From assembly GCA_036971475.1 (NCBI GenBank), contig JBAIZL010000007.1:32477002-32541001 (forward strand): a stretch of 64,000 nucleotides of DNA, written 5' to 3'. Made by a program: the position numbers and the translations under genes. Source of the stretch: Prosapia bicincta (taxonomy: Eukaryota > Arthropoda > Insecta > Hemiptera > Cercopidae). The notes beneath the pieces are model-generated. The model ran no database searches. It saw only the letters and a list, made by a program, of their open reading frames with translations, and was not told where the DNA came from. Shown here piece after piece: positions 1-11,700 of the stretch. How positions within the stretch are numbered: position 1 is the first letter of the stretch; each line of letters begins with the position of its first letter.

Positions 1-336
1 CCATGAACTATAATTCATGCATTTTTTTAGAGCAAATATATGACAATTGCGATACCTCCTATAATACTTATTATTGATCAATTCTAAGTGCACAATGCGA
101 ATCTATGGTCGATTCTGCGTTTATTATGCCTTTTAAATGAGAAATCCATTTTTTGTAGAAATCGCAAAATCCATGAACTATAGTTCATGCATTTTTTTTA
201 GAGCAAATATATGACAATTGCGATAGATCCTATAATACTTATTATAGATCAATTCTAAGTGCACAATGCGAATCTATGGTCGATACTGCGTTTATTATGC
301 CTTTTAAATGAGGAATCTATTTTTTGTAGAAATCGC

Positions 337-366
337 AAAATCCATGAACTATAATTCATGCATTTT
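337..366. other. Dyad 1: 30-bp imperfect palindrome across the monomer junction (representative copy)
   Basis: The left arm aaaatccatgaa (337-348) and right arm ttcatgcatttt (355-366) are reverse complements except for one C:C position, around a 6-nt centre ctataa that is itself partly self-complementary. The dyad recurs in essentially every monomer. The left arm's last base and right arm's first base are nearly constant, while the central bases vary (ctataa, ctacaa, atataa, ctatat). A hairpin or cruciform is possible, and so is a symmetric protein-binding site. Neither is shown by sequence alone. Confidence 0.85.
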
Positions 367-370
367 TTTT
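363..370 (+). repeat. T-run of variable length (representative T8)
   Basis: This homopolymer is T8 in most monomers, T7 in many (24-30, 1048, 2754), T9 in some (876, 47672) and interrupted by G or C in others (27528, 42895, 46817). It is the main source of the 170 versus 171 bp spacing and acts as an HOR marker, since lengths are conserved between HOR copies. With the T6 run 44 bp upstream and the T4 in 'ccttttaaatg', it could favour DNA bending; that is inference. Confidence 0.85.
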
Positions 371-400
371 AGAGCAAATATATGACAATTGCGATAGCTC

Positions 401-418
401 CTATAATACTTATTATAG
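401..418. other. Dyad 2: 18-bp palindrome with 8-nt perfect arms (representative copy)
   Basis: The arms ctataata (401-408) and tattatag (411-418) are exact reverse complements separated by the dinucleotide ct. It recurs in nearly all monomers. Common marker variants change only the spacer: gt (45495, 46349), ca (46006, 49084), tt (4507, 7925) and at (61219). Others hit an arm, such as ctatttta at 3305, 5356 and 12020, ctgtaata at 47195, and the tatacatc set near 31165. Confidence 0.8.
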
Positions 419-1878
419 ATCAATTCTAAGTGCACAATGCGAATCTATGGTCGATTCTGCGTTTATTATGCCTTTTAAATGAGAAATCCATTTTTTGTAG
501 AAATCGCAAAATCCATGAACTATAATTCATGTATTTTTTTTAGAGCAAATATATGACAATTGCGATAGCTCCTATAATACTTATTATAGATCAATTCTAA
601 GTGCACAATGCGAATCTATGGTCGATTCTGCGTTTATTATGCCTTTTAAATGAGAAATCCGTTTTTTGTAGAAATCACAAAATCCATGAACTATAATTCA
701 TGCATTTTTTTTAGAGCAAATATATGACAATGCGATAGCTCCTATAATACTTATTATAGATCAATTTTAAGTGCACAATGCGAATCTATGGTCGATTCTG
801 CGTTTATTATGCCTTTTAAATGAGAAATCCATTTTTTCTAGAAATCGCAAAATCCATGAACTATAATTCATGCATTTTTTTTTAGAGCAAATATATGACA
901 ATGCGATAGCTCCTATAATACTTATTATAGATCAATTCTAAGTGCACAATGCGAATCTATGGTCGATTCTGCGTTTATTATGCCTTTTAAATGAGAAATC
1001 CATTTTTTGTAGAAATCGCAAAATCCATGAACTATAATTCATGCATTTTTTTAGAGCAAATATACGACAATTGCCATAGCTCCTATAATACTTATTATAG
1101 ATCAATTCTAAGTGCACAATGCGAATCTATGGTGGATTCTGCGTTTATTATGCCTTTTAAATGAGGAATCCATTTTTTGTAGAAATCGCAAAATCCATGA
1201 ACTATAATTCATGCATTTTTTTTAGAGCAAATATATGACAATTGCGATAGCTCCTATAATACTTATTATAGATCAATTCTAAGTGCACAATGCGAATCTA
1301 TGGTCGATTCTGCGTTTATTATGCCTTTTAAATGAGAAATCCATTTTTTGTAGAAATCGCAAAATCCATGAACTATAATTCATGCATTTTTTTTAGAGCA
1401 AATATACGACAATTGCGATAGCTCCTATAATACTTATTATAGATCAATTCTAAGTGCACAATGCGAATCTATGGTCGATTCTGCGTTTATTATGCCTTTT
1501 AAATGAGAAATCCATTTTTTGCAGAAATCGCAAAATCCATGAACTATAATTCATGCATTTTTTTTAGAGCAAATATATGACAATCGCGATAGATCCTATA
1601 ATACTTATTATAGATCAATTCTAAGTGAACAATGCGAATCTATGGTCGATTCTGCGTTTATTATGCCTTTTAAATGAGGAATCCATTATTTGTAGAAATC
1701 GCAAAATCCATGAACTATAATTCATGCATTTTTTTTAGAGCAAATATATGACAATTGCGATAGCTCCTATAATACTTATTATAGATCAATTCTAAGTGCA
1801 CAATGCGAATCTATGGTCGATTCTGCGTTTATTATGCCTTTTAAATGAGAAATCCATTTTTTGTAGAAATCGCAAAAT

Positions 1879-4800
1879 CCATGAACTATAATTCATGCAT
1901 TTTTTTTAGAGCAAATATATGACAATTGCGATAGATCCTATAATACTTATTATAGATCAATTCTAAGTGCACCATGCGTATCTATGGTCGATTCTGCGTT
2001 TATTATGCCTTTTAAATGAGGAATCCATTTTTTGTAGAAATCGCAAAATCCATGAACTATAATTCATGCATTTTTTTTAGAGCAAATATATGACAATTGC
2101 GATAGCTCCTATAATACTTATTATAGATCAATTCTAAGTGCACAATGCGAATCTATGGTCGATTCTGCGTTTATTATGCCTTTTAAATGAGAAATCAATT
2201 TTTTGTAGAAATCACAAAATCCATGAACTATTATTCATGCATTTTTTTTAGAGCAAATATATGACAATTGCGATAGCTCCTATAATACTTATTATAGATA
2301 AATTCTAAGTGCACAATGCGAATCTATGGTCGATTCTGCGTTTAATATGCCTTTTAAATGAGAAATCCATTTTTTGTAGAAATCGCAAAATCCATGAACT
2401 ACAATTCATGCATTTTTTTTAGAGCAAATATATGACAATTGCGATAGCTCCTATAATACTTATTATAGATCAATTCTAAGTGCACAATGCGAATCTATGG
2501 TTGATTCTGAGTTTATTATGCCTTTTAAATGAGAAATCCATTTTTTCTAGAAATCGCAAAATCCATGAACTATAATTCATGCATTTTTTTTAGAGCAAAT
2601 ATATGACAATTGCGATAGCTCCTATAATACTTATTATAGATCAATTCTAAGTGCACAATGCGAATCTATGGTCGATTCTGCGTTTATTATGCCTTTTAAA
2701 TGAGAAATCCATTTTTTGTAGAAATCGCAAAATCCATGAACTATAATTCATGCATTTTTTTAGAGCAAATATACGACACTTGAGATAGCTCCTATAATAC
2801 TTATTATAGATCAATTCTAAGTGCACAATGCGAATCTATGGTCGATTCTGCGTTTATTATGCCTTTTAAATGAGAAATCCACTTTTTGTAGAAATCGCAA
2901 AATCCACGAACTATATTTCATGCATTTTTTTTAGAGCAAATATACGACAATTGCGATAGCTCCTATAATACTTATTATAGATCAATTCTAAGTGCACAAT
3001 GCGAATCTATGGTCGATTCTGCGTTTATTATGCCTTTTAAATGAGGAATCCATTTTTTGTAGAAATCGCAAAATCCATGAACTATAATTCATGCATTTTT
3101 TTTAGAGCAAATATATGACAATTGCGATAGCTCCTATAATACTTATTATAGATCAATTCTAAGTGCACAATGCGAATCTATGGTCGATTCTGCGTTTATT
3201 ATGCCTTCTAAATGAGAAATCCATTTTTTGTAGAAATCGCAAAATCCATGAACTATAATTCATGCATTTTTTTTAGAGCAAATATATGACAATTGCGATA
3301 GATCCTATTTTACTTATTATAGATCAATTCTAAGTGCACCATGCGTATCTATGGTCGATTCTGCGTTTATTATGCCTTTTAAATGAGGAATCCATTTTTT
3401 GTAGAAATCGCAAAATCCATGAACTATAATTCATGCATTTTTTTTAGAGCAAATATATGACAATTGCGATAGCTCCTATAATACTTATTATAGATCAATT
3501 CTAAGTGCACAATGCGAATCTATGGTCGATTCTGCGTTTATTATGCCTTTTAAATGAGAAATCAATTTTTTGTAGAAATCACAAAATCCATGAACTATAA
3601 TTCATGCATTTTTTTTAGAGCAAATATATGACAATTGCGATAGCTCCTATAATACTTATTATAGATAAATTCTAAGTGCACAATGCGAATCTATGGTCGA
3701 TTCTGCGTTTAATATGCCTTTTAAATGAGAAATCCATTTTTTGTAGAAATCGCAAAATCCATGAACTACAATTCATGCATTTTTTTTAGAGCAAATATAT
3801 GACAATTGCGATAGCTCCTATAATACTTATTATAGATCAATTCTAAGTGCACAATGCGAATCTATGGTCGATTCTGAGTTTATTATGCCTTTTAAATGAG
3901 AAATCCATTTTTTCTAGAAATCGCAAAATCCATGAACTATAATTCATGCATTTTTTTTAGAGCAAATATATGACAATTGCGATAGCTCCTATAATACTTA
4001 TTATAGATCAATTCTAAGTGCACAATGCGAATCTATGGTCGATTCTGCGTTTATTATGCCTTTTAAATTAGAAATCCATTTTTTGTAGAAATCGCAAAAT
4101 CCATGAACTATAATTCATGCATTTTTTTAGAGCAAATATACGACAATTGCGATAGCTCCTATAATACTTATTATAGATCAATTCTAAGTGCACAATGCGA
4201 ATCTATGGTCGATTCTGCGTTTATTATGCCTTTTAAATGAGAAATCCACTTTTTGTAGAAATCGCAAAATCCACGAACTATATTTCATGCATTTTTTTAA
4301 GAGCAAATATACGACAATTGCGATAGCTCCTATAATACTTATTATAGATCAATTCTAAGTGCACAATGCGAATCTATGGTCGATTCTGCGTTTATTATGC
4401 CTTTTAAATGAGGAATCCATTTTTTGTAGAAATCGCAAAATCCATGAACTATAATTCATGCATTTTTTTTAGAGCAAATATATGACAATTGCGATAGCTC
4501 CTATAATATTTATTATAGATCAATTCTAAGTGCACAATGCGAATCTATGGTCGATTCTGCGTTTATTATGCCTTTTAAATGAGAAATCCATTTTTTGTAG
4601 AAATCGCAAAATCCATGAACTATAATTCATGCATTTTTTTTAGAGCAAATATATGACAATTGCGATAGATCCTATAATACTTATTATAGATCAATTCTAA
4701 GTGCACCATGCGAATCTATGGTCGATTCTGCGTTTATTATGCCTTTTAAATGAGGAATCCATTTTTTGTAGAAATCGCAAAATCCATGAACTATAATTCA

Positions 4801-5296
4801 TGCATTTTTTTTAGAGCAAATATATGACAATTGCGATAGCTCCTATAATACTTATTATAGATCAATTCTAAGTGCACAATGCGAATCTATGGTCGATTCT
4901 GCGTTTATTATGCCTTTTAAATGAGAAATCAATATTTTGTAGAAATCAAAAAATCCATGAACTATAATTCATGCATTTTTTTTAGAGCAAATATATGACA
5001 ATTGCCATAGCTCCTATAATACTTATTATAGATCAATTCTAAGAGCACGATGCGAATCTATGGTCGATTCTGCGTTTATTATGCCTTTTAAATGAGAAAT
5101 CCATTTTTTGTAGAAATCGCAAAATCCATGAACTATAATTCATGCATTTTTTTTAGAGAAAATATATGACAATTGTCATAGCTCCTATAATACTTATTAT
5201 AGATCAATTCTAAGGGCACAATGCGAATCTATGGTCGATTCTGCGTTTATTATGCCTTTTAAATGAGGAATCAATTTTTTGTAGAAATCGCAAAAT
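1879..5296 (+). repeat. 20-monomer HOR, copy 1 (3418 bp)
   Basis: Ordered markers define the unit: 'caccatgcgtatc' (about 1968), 'aaatcaatttttt' with 'atcaca' (2195-2215), 'ttattcatg' with 'agataaa' (2230-2300), 'actacaattc' with 'gattctgag' and 'ttctag' (2398-2550), 'cgacacttgag' (2774), 'ccacgaactatatttc' (2904), 'ccttctaaa' (about 3206), 'gatcctatttta' (3301), a second set of similar units, 'aatatttgtag' with 'atcaaaaaat' (about 4932-4950), 'aagagcacgatg' (about 5041) and 'gagaaaatat' with 'aagggcac' (about 5156-5215). All recur 3418 bp later in the same order. The internal repeat of the motif set (units 12-19 resemble units 20-27) suggests the 20-mer itself grew from an older unit of about 8 monomers. 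Confidence 0.9.
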
Positions 5297-8200
5297 CCAT
5301 GAACTATAATTCATGCATTTTTCTTAGAGCAAATATATGACAATTGCGATAGATCCTATTTTACTTATTATAGATCAATTCTAAGTGCACCATGCGTATC
5401 TATGGTCGATTCTGCGTTTATTATGCCTTTTAAATGAGGAATCCATTTTTTGTAGAAATCGCAAAATCCATGAACTATAATTCATGCATTTTTTTTAGAG
5501 CAAATATATGACAATTGCGATAGCTCCTATAATACTTATTATAGATCAATTCTAAGTGCACAATGCGAATCTATGGTCGATTCTGCGTTTATTATGCCTT
5601 TTAAATGAGAAATCAATTTTTTGTAGAAATCACAAAATCCATGAACTATTATTCATGCATTTTTTTTAGAGCAAATATATGACAATTGCGATAGCTCCTA
5701 TAATACTTATTATAGATAAATTCTAAGTGCACAATGCGAATCTATGGTCGATTCTGCGTTTAATATGCCTTTTAAATGAGAAATCCATTTTTTGTAGAAA
5801 TCGCAAAATCCATGAACTACAATTCATGCATTTTTTTTAGAGCAAATATATGACAATTGCGATAGCTCCTATAATACTTATTATAGATCAATTCTAAGTG
5901 CACAATGCGAATCTATGGTTGATTCTGAGTTTATTATGCCTTTTAAATGAGAAATCCATTTTTTCTAGAAATCGCAAAATCCATGAACTATAATTCATGC
6001 ATTTTTTTTAGAGCAAATATATGACAATTGCGATAGCTCCTATAATACTTATTATAGATCAATTCTAAGTGCACAATGCGAATCTATGGTCGATTCTGCG
6101 TTTATTATGCCTTTTAAATGAGAAATCCATTTTTTGTAGAAATCGCAAAATCCATGAACTATAATTCATGCATTTTTTTAGAGCAAATATACGACACTTG
6201 AGATAGCTCCTATAATACTTATTATAGATCAATTCTAAGTGCACAATGCGAATCTATGGTCGATTCTGCGTTTATTATGCCTTTTAAATGAGAAATCCAC
6301 TTTTTGTAGAAATCGCAAAATCCACGAACTATATTTCATGCATTTTTTTTAGAGCAAATATACGACAATTGCGATAGCTCCTATAATACTTATTATAGAT
6401 CAATTCTAAGTGCACAATGCGAATCTATGGTCGATTCTGCGTTTATTATGCCTTTTAAATGAGGAATCCATTTTTTGTAGAAATCGCAAAATCCATGAAC
6501 TATAATTCATGCATTTTTTTTAGAGCAAATATATGACAATTGCGATAGCTCCTATAATACTTATTATAGATCAATTCTAAGTGCACAATGCGAATCTATG
6601 GTCGATTCTGCGTTTATTATGCCTTCTAAATGAGAAATCCATTTTTTGTAGAAATCGCAAAATCCATGAACTATAATTCATGCATTTTTTTTAGAGCAAA
6701 TATATGACAATTGCGATAGATCCTATTTTACTTATTATAGATCAATTCTAAGTGCACCATGCGTATCTATGGTCGATTCTGCGTTTATTATGCCTTTTAA
6801 ATGAGGAATCCATTTTTTGTAGAAATCGCAAAATCCATGAACTATAATTCATGCATTTTTTTTAGAGCAAATATATGACAATTGCGATAGCTCCTATAAT
6901 ACTTATTATAGATCAATTCTAAGTGCACAATGCGAATCTATGGTCGATTCTGCGTTTATTATGCCTTTTAAATGAGAAATCAATTTTTTGTAGAAATCAC
7001 AAAATCCATGAACTATAATTCATGCATTTTTTTTAGAGCAAATATATGACAATTGCGATAGCTCCTATAATACTTATTATAGATAAATTCTAAGTGCACA
7101 ATGCGAATCTATGGTCGATTCTGCGTTTAATATGCCTTTTAAATGAGAAATCCATTTTTTGTAGAAATCGCAAAATCCATGAACTACAATTCATGCATTT
7201 TTTTTAGAGCAAATATATGACAATTGCGATAGCTCCTATAATACTTATTATAGATCAATTCTAAGTGCACAATGCGAATCTATGGTCGATTCTGAGTTTA
7301 TTATGCCTTTTAAATGAGAAATCCATTTTTTCTAGAAATCGCAAAATCCATGAACTATAATTCATGCATTTTTTTTAGAGCAAATATATGACAATTGCGA
7401 TAGCTCCTATAATACTTATTATAGATCAATTCTAAGTGCACAATGCGAATCTATGGTCGATTCTGCGTTTATTATGCCTTTTAAATGAGAAATCCATTTT
7501 TTGTAGAAATCGCAAAATCCATGAACTATAATTCATGCATTTTTTTAGAGCAAATATACGACAATTGCGATAGCTCCTATAATACTTATTATAGATCAAT
7601 TCTAAGTGCACAATGCGAATCTATGGTCGATTCTGCGTTTATTATGCCTTTTAAATGAGAAATCCACTTTTTGTAGAAATCGCAAAATCCACGAACTATA
7701 TTTCATGCATTTTTTTAAGAGCAAATATACGACAATTGCGATAGCTCCTATAATACTTATTATAGATCAATTCTAAGTGCACAATGCGAATCTATGGTCG
7801 ATTCTGCGTTTATTATGCCTTTTAAATGAGGAATCCATTTTTTGTAGAAATCGCAAAATCCATGAACTATAATTCATGCATTTTTTTTAGAGCAAATATA
7901 TGACAATTGCGATAGCTCCTATAATATTTATTATAGATCAATTCTAAGTGCACAATGCGAATCTATGGTCGATTCTGCGTTTATTATGCCTTTTAAATGA
8001 GAAATCCATTTTTTGTAGAAATCGCAAAATCCATGAACTATAATTCATGCATTTTTTTTAGAGCAAATATATGACAATTGCGATAGATCCTATAATACTT
8101 ATTATAGATCAATTCTAAGTGCACCATGCGAATCTATGGTCGATTCTGCGTTTATTATGCCTTTTAAATGAGGAATCCATTTTTTGTAGAAATCGCAAAA

Positions 8201-8714
8201 TCCATGAACTATAATTCATGCATTTTTTTTAGAGCAAATATATGACAATTGCGATAGCTCCTATAATACTTATTATAGATCAATTCTAAGTGCACAATGC
8301 GAATCTATGGTCGATTCTGCGTTTATTATGCCTTTTAAATGAGAAATCAATATTTTGTAGAAATCAAAAAATCCATGAACTATAATTCATGCATTTTTTT
8401 TAGAGCAAATATATGACAATTGCCATAGCTCCTATAATACTTATTATAGATCAATTCTAAGAGCACGATGCGAATCTATGGTCGATTCTGCGTTTATTAT
8501 GCCTTTTAAATGAGAAATCCATTTTTTGTAGAAATCGCAAAATCCATGAACTATAATTCATGCATTTTTTTTAGAGAAAATATATGACAATTGTCATAGC
8601 TCCTATAATACTTATTATAGATCAATTCTAAGGGCACAATGCGAATCTATGGTCGATTCTGCGTTTATTATGCCTTTTAAATGAGGAATCAATTTTTTGT
8701 AGAAATCGCAAAAT
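5297..8714 (+). repeat. 20-monomer HOR, copy 2 (3418 bp)
   Basis: This is a direct tandem copy of 1879-5296. Measured offsets include gatcct 1934 to 5352, gatcctatttta 3301 to 6719 and ttcttagagc 5321 to 8739, all exactly 3418 bp. I noticed very few differences between the copies outside the first unit. That first unit is a hybrid: it begins with the 'ttcttagagc' type and changes to the 'gatcctatttta' type by 5352. Near-identity implies a recent duplication. Confidence 0.9.
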
Positions 8715-11700
8715 CCATGAACTATAATTCATGCATTTTTCTTAGAGCAAATATATGACAATTGCGATAGCTCCTATAATACTTATTATAGATCAATTCT
8801 AAGTGCACAATGCGAATCTATGGTCGATTCTGCGTTTATTATGCCTTTTAAATGAGAAATCCATTTTTTGTAGAAATCGCAAAATCCATGAACTATAATT
8901 CATGCATTTTTTTTAGAGCAAATATATGACAATTGCGATAGCTCCTATAATACTTATTATAGATCAATTCTAAGTGCACAATGCGAATCTATGGTCGATT
9001 CTGCGTTTATTATGCCTTTTAAATGAGAAATCCATTTTTTGTAGAAATCGCAAAATCCATGAACTATAATTCATGCATTTTTTTTAGAGCAAATATATGA
9101 CAATTGCGATAGCTCATATAATACTTATTATAGATCAATTCTAAGTGCACAATGCGAATCTATGGTCGATTCTGAGTTTATTATGCCTTTTAAATGAGAA
9201 ATCCATTTTTTCTAGAAATCGCAAAATCCATGAACTATAATTCATGCATTTTTTTTAGAGCAAATATATGACAATTGCGATAGCTCCTATAATACTTATT
9301 ATAGATCAATTCTAAGTGCACAATGCGAATCTATGGTCGATTCTGCGTTTATTATGCCTTTTAAATGAGAAATCCATTTTTTGTAGAAATCGCAAAATCC
9401 ATGAACTATAATTCATGCATTTTTTTTAGATCAAATATATGACACTTGCGATAGATCCTATAATACTTATTATAGATCAATTCTAAGTGCACAATGCGAA
9501 TCTATGGTCGATTCTGCGTTTATTATGCCTTTTAAATGAAGAATCCATTTTTTGTAGAAATCGCAAAATCCATGAACTATAATTCATGCATTTTTTTTAG
9601 AGCAAATATATGACAATGCGATAGCTCCTATAATACTTATTATAGATCAATTCTAAGTGCACAATGCGAATCTATGGTCGATTCTGCGTTTATTATGCCT
9701 TTTAAATGAGAAATCCATTTTTTGTAGAAATCGCAAAATCCATGAACTATAATTCATGCATTTTTTTAGAGCAAATATATGACAATTGCGATACCTCCTA
9801 TAATACTTATTATAGACCAATTCTAAGTGTACAATGCGAATCTATGGTCGATTCTGCATTTATTATGCCTTTTAAATGAGAAATCCATTTTTTGTAGAAA
9901 TCGCAAAATCCATGAACTATAATTCATGCATTTTTTTTAGAGCAAATATACGACAATTGCGATAGCTCCTATAATACTTATTATAGATCAATTCTAAGTG
10001 CACAATGCGAATCTATGGTCGATTCTGCGTTTATTATGCCTTTTAAATGAGCAATCCATTTTTTGTAGAAATCGCAAAATCCATGAACTATAATTCATGC
10101 ATTTTTTTAGAGCAAATATATGACAATTGCGATAGCTCCTATAATACTTATTATAGATCAATTCTAAGTGCACAATGCGAATCTATGGTCGATACTGCGT
10201 TTATTATGCCTTTTAAATGAGGAATCCATTTTTTGTAGAAATCGCAAAATCCATGAACTATAATTCATGCATTTTTTTTAGAGCAAATATATGACAATTG
10301 CGATAGCTCCTATAATACTTATTATAGATCAATTCTAAGTGCACAATGCGAATCTATGGTCGATTCTGCGTTTATTATGCCTTTTAAATGAGAAATCCAT
10401 TTTTTGTAGAAATCGCAAAATCCATGAACTATAATTCATGCATTTTTTTTAGAGCAAATATACGACAATTGCGATAGCTCCTATAATACTTATTATAGAT
10501 CAATTCTAAGTGCACAATGCGAATCTATGGTCGATTCTGCGTTTATTATGCCTTTTAAATGAGAAATCCATTTTTTGCAGAAATCGCAAAATCCATGAAC
10601 TATAATTCATGCATTTTTTTTAGAGCAAATATATGACAATTGCGATAGCTCCTATAATACTTATTATAGATCAATTCTAAGTGCACAATGCGAATCTATG
10701 GTCGATTCTGTGTTTATTATGCCTTTTAAATGAGAAATCCATTTTTTGTAGAAATCGCAAAATCCATGAACTATAATTCATGCATTTTTTTTAGAGCAAA
10801 TATATGACAATTGCGATAGATCCTATAATACTTATTATAGATCAATTCTAAGTGCACCATGCGTATCTATGGTCGATTCTGCGTTTATTATGCCTTTTAA
10901 ATGAGGAATCCATTTTTTGTAGAAATCGCAAAATCCATGAACTATAATTCATGCATTTTTTTTAGAGCAAATATATGACAATTGCGATAGCTCCTATAAT
11001 ACTTATTATAGATCAATTCTAAGTGCACAATGCGAATCTATGGTCGATTCTGCGTTTATTATGCCTTTTAAATGAGAAATAAATTTTTTGTAGAAATCAC
11101 AAAATCCATGAACTATAATTCATGCATTTTTTTTAGAGCAAATATATGACAATTGCGATAGCTCCTATAATACTTATTATAGATAAATTCTAAGTGCACA
11201 ATGCGAATCTATGGTCGATTCTGCGTTTAATATGCCTTTTAAATGAGAAATCCATTTTTTGTAGAAATCGCAAAATCCATGAACTACAATTCATGCATTT
11301 TTGTTAGAGCAAATATATGACAATTGCGATAGCTCCTATAATACTTATTATAGATCAATTCTAAGTGCACAATGCGAATCTATGGTCGATTCTGAGTTTA
11401 TTATGCCTTTTAAATGAGAAATCCATTTTTTCTAGAAATCGCAAAATCCATGAACTATAATTCATGCATTTTTTTTAGAGCAAATATATGACAATTGCGA
11501 TAGCTCCTATAATACTTATTATAGATCAATTCTAAGTGCACAATGCGAATCTATGGTCGATTCTGCGTTTATTATGCCTTTTAAATGAGAAATCCATTTT
11601 TTGTAGAAATCGCAAAATCCATGAACTATAATTCATGCATTTTTTTTAGATCAAATATATGACAATTGCGATAGATCCTATAATACTTATTATAGATCAA

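Larger units (their letters stand above)
342..512 (+). repeat. Reference monomer, exact 171-bp consensus
   Basis: This copy matches the majority base at every position I compared and serves as the coordinate system. Landmarks in monomer numbering: dyad 1 from -4 to 25 (crossing the monomer boundary), T8 run 22-29, MfeI-type palindrome caattg 45-50, dyad 2 60-77, ApaLI-type palindrome gtgcac 89-94, short inverted pair gaatc/gattc 100-104 and 112-116, and a T6 run 150-155. CpG occurs at 51, 99, 111, 119 and 164. The length is a multiple of three, so any stop-free frame would stay open across the array. None does, so all six frames of the consensus contain stops and the monomer is not coding. 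Confidence 0.95.
1..1878 (+). repeat. Left-edge mosaic monomers (units 1-11)
   Basis: Eleven monomers precede the first clear HOR. Several carry variants found again far to the right. The unit with 'ccgtttt' and 'atcacaaaat' near 660-680, followed by one with 'caattttaag' near 761, resembles a pair at 23725-23840. The unit with 'gacaatcgcg', 'gatagatcc', 'gtgaacaatg' and 'ccattattt' at 1580-1690 reappears at 26185-26290, about 24.6 kb or 144 monomers away. Unit 7 has 'gccatag' and the single-copy 'ggtggatt'. Units 5 and 6 lack 'tt' in 'gacaatgcg'. The stretch is probably the tail of another HOR copy lying left of the window. Confidence 0.75.

Noticed and set aside
401..418. Rho-independent terminators from dyad 2 or dyad 1 followed by T8
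   Set aside because: The stems are A/T-rich or imperfect and occur hundreds of times with no genes. The host appears eukaryotic, so a bacterial terminator reading does not apply.
342..512. Promoter, TATA box or poly(A) signal within the monomer
   Set aside because: TATA-like words and a minus-strand AATAAA (from 'gtttatta') occur in each monomer, as expected in 70% A+T sequence. Nothing links them to a transcript. Satellite transcription remains possible but is not shown.
8739..9113. Mobile-element insertion to explain the start of the 31-mer HOR
   Set aside because: All units at the boundary are ordinary monomers in phase. There are no terminal repeats, target-site duplications or foreign sequence; unequal crossover explains it.
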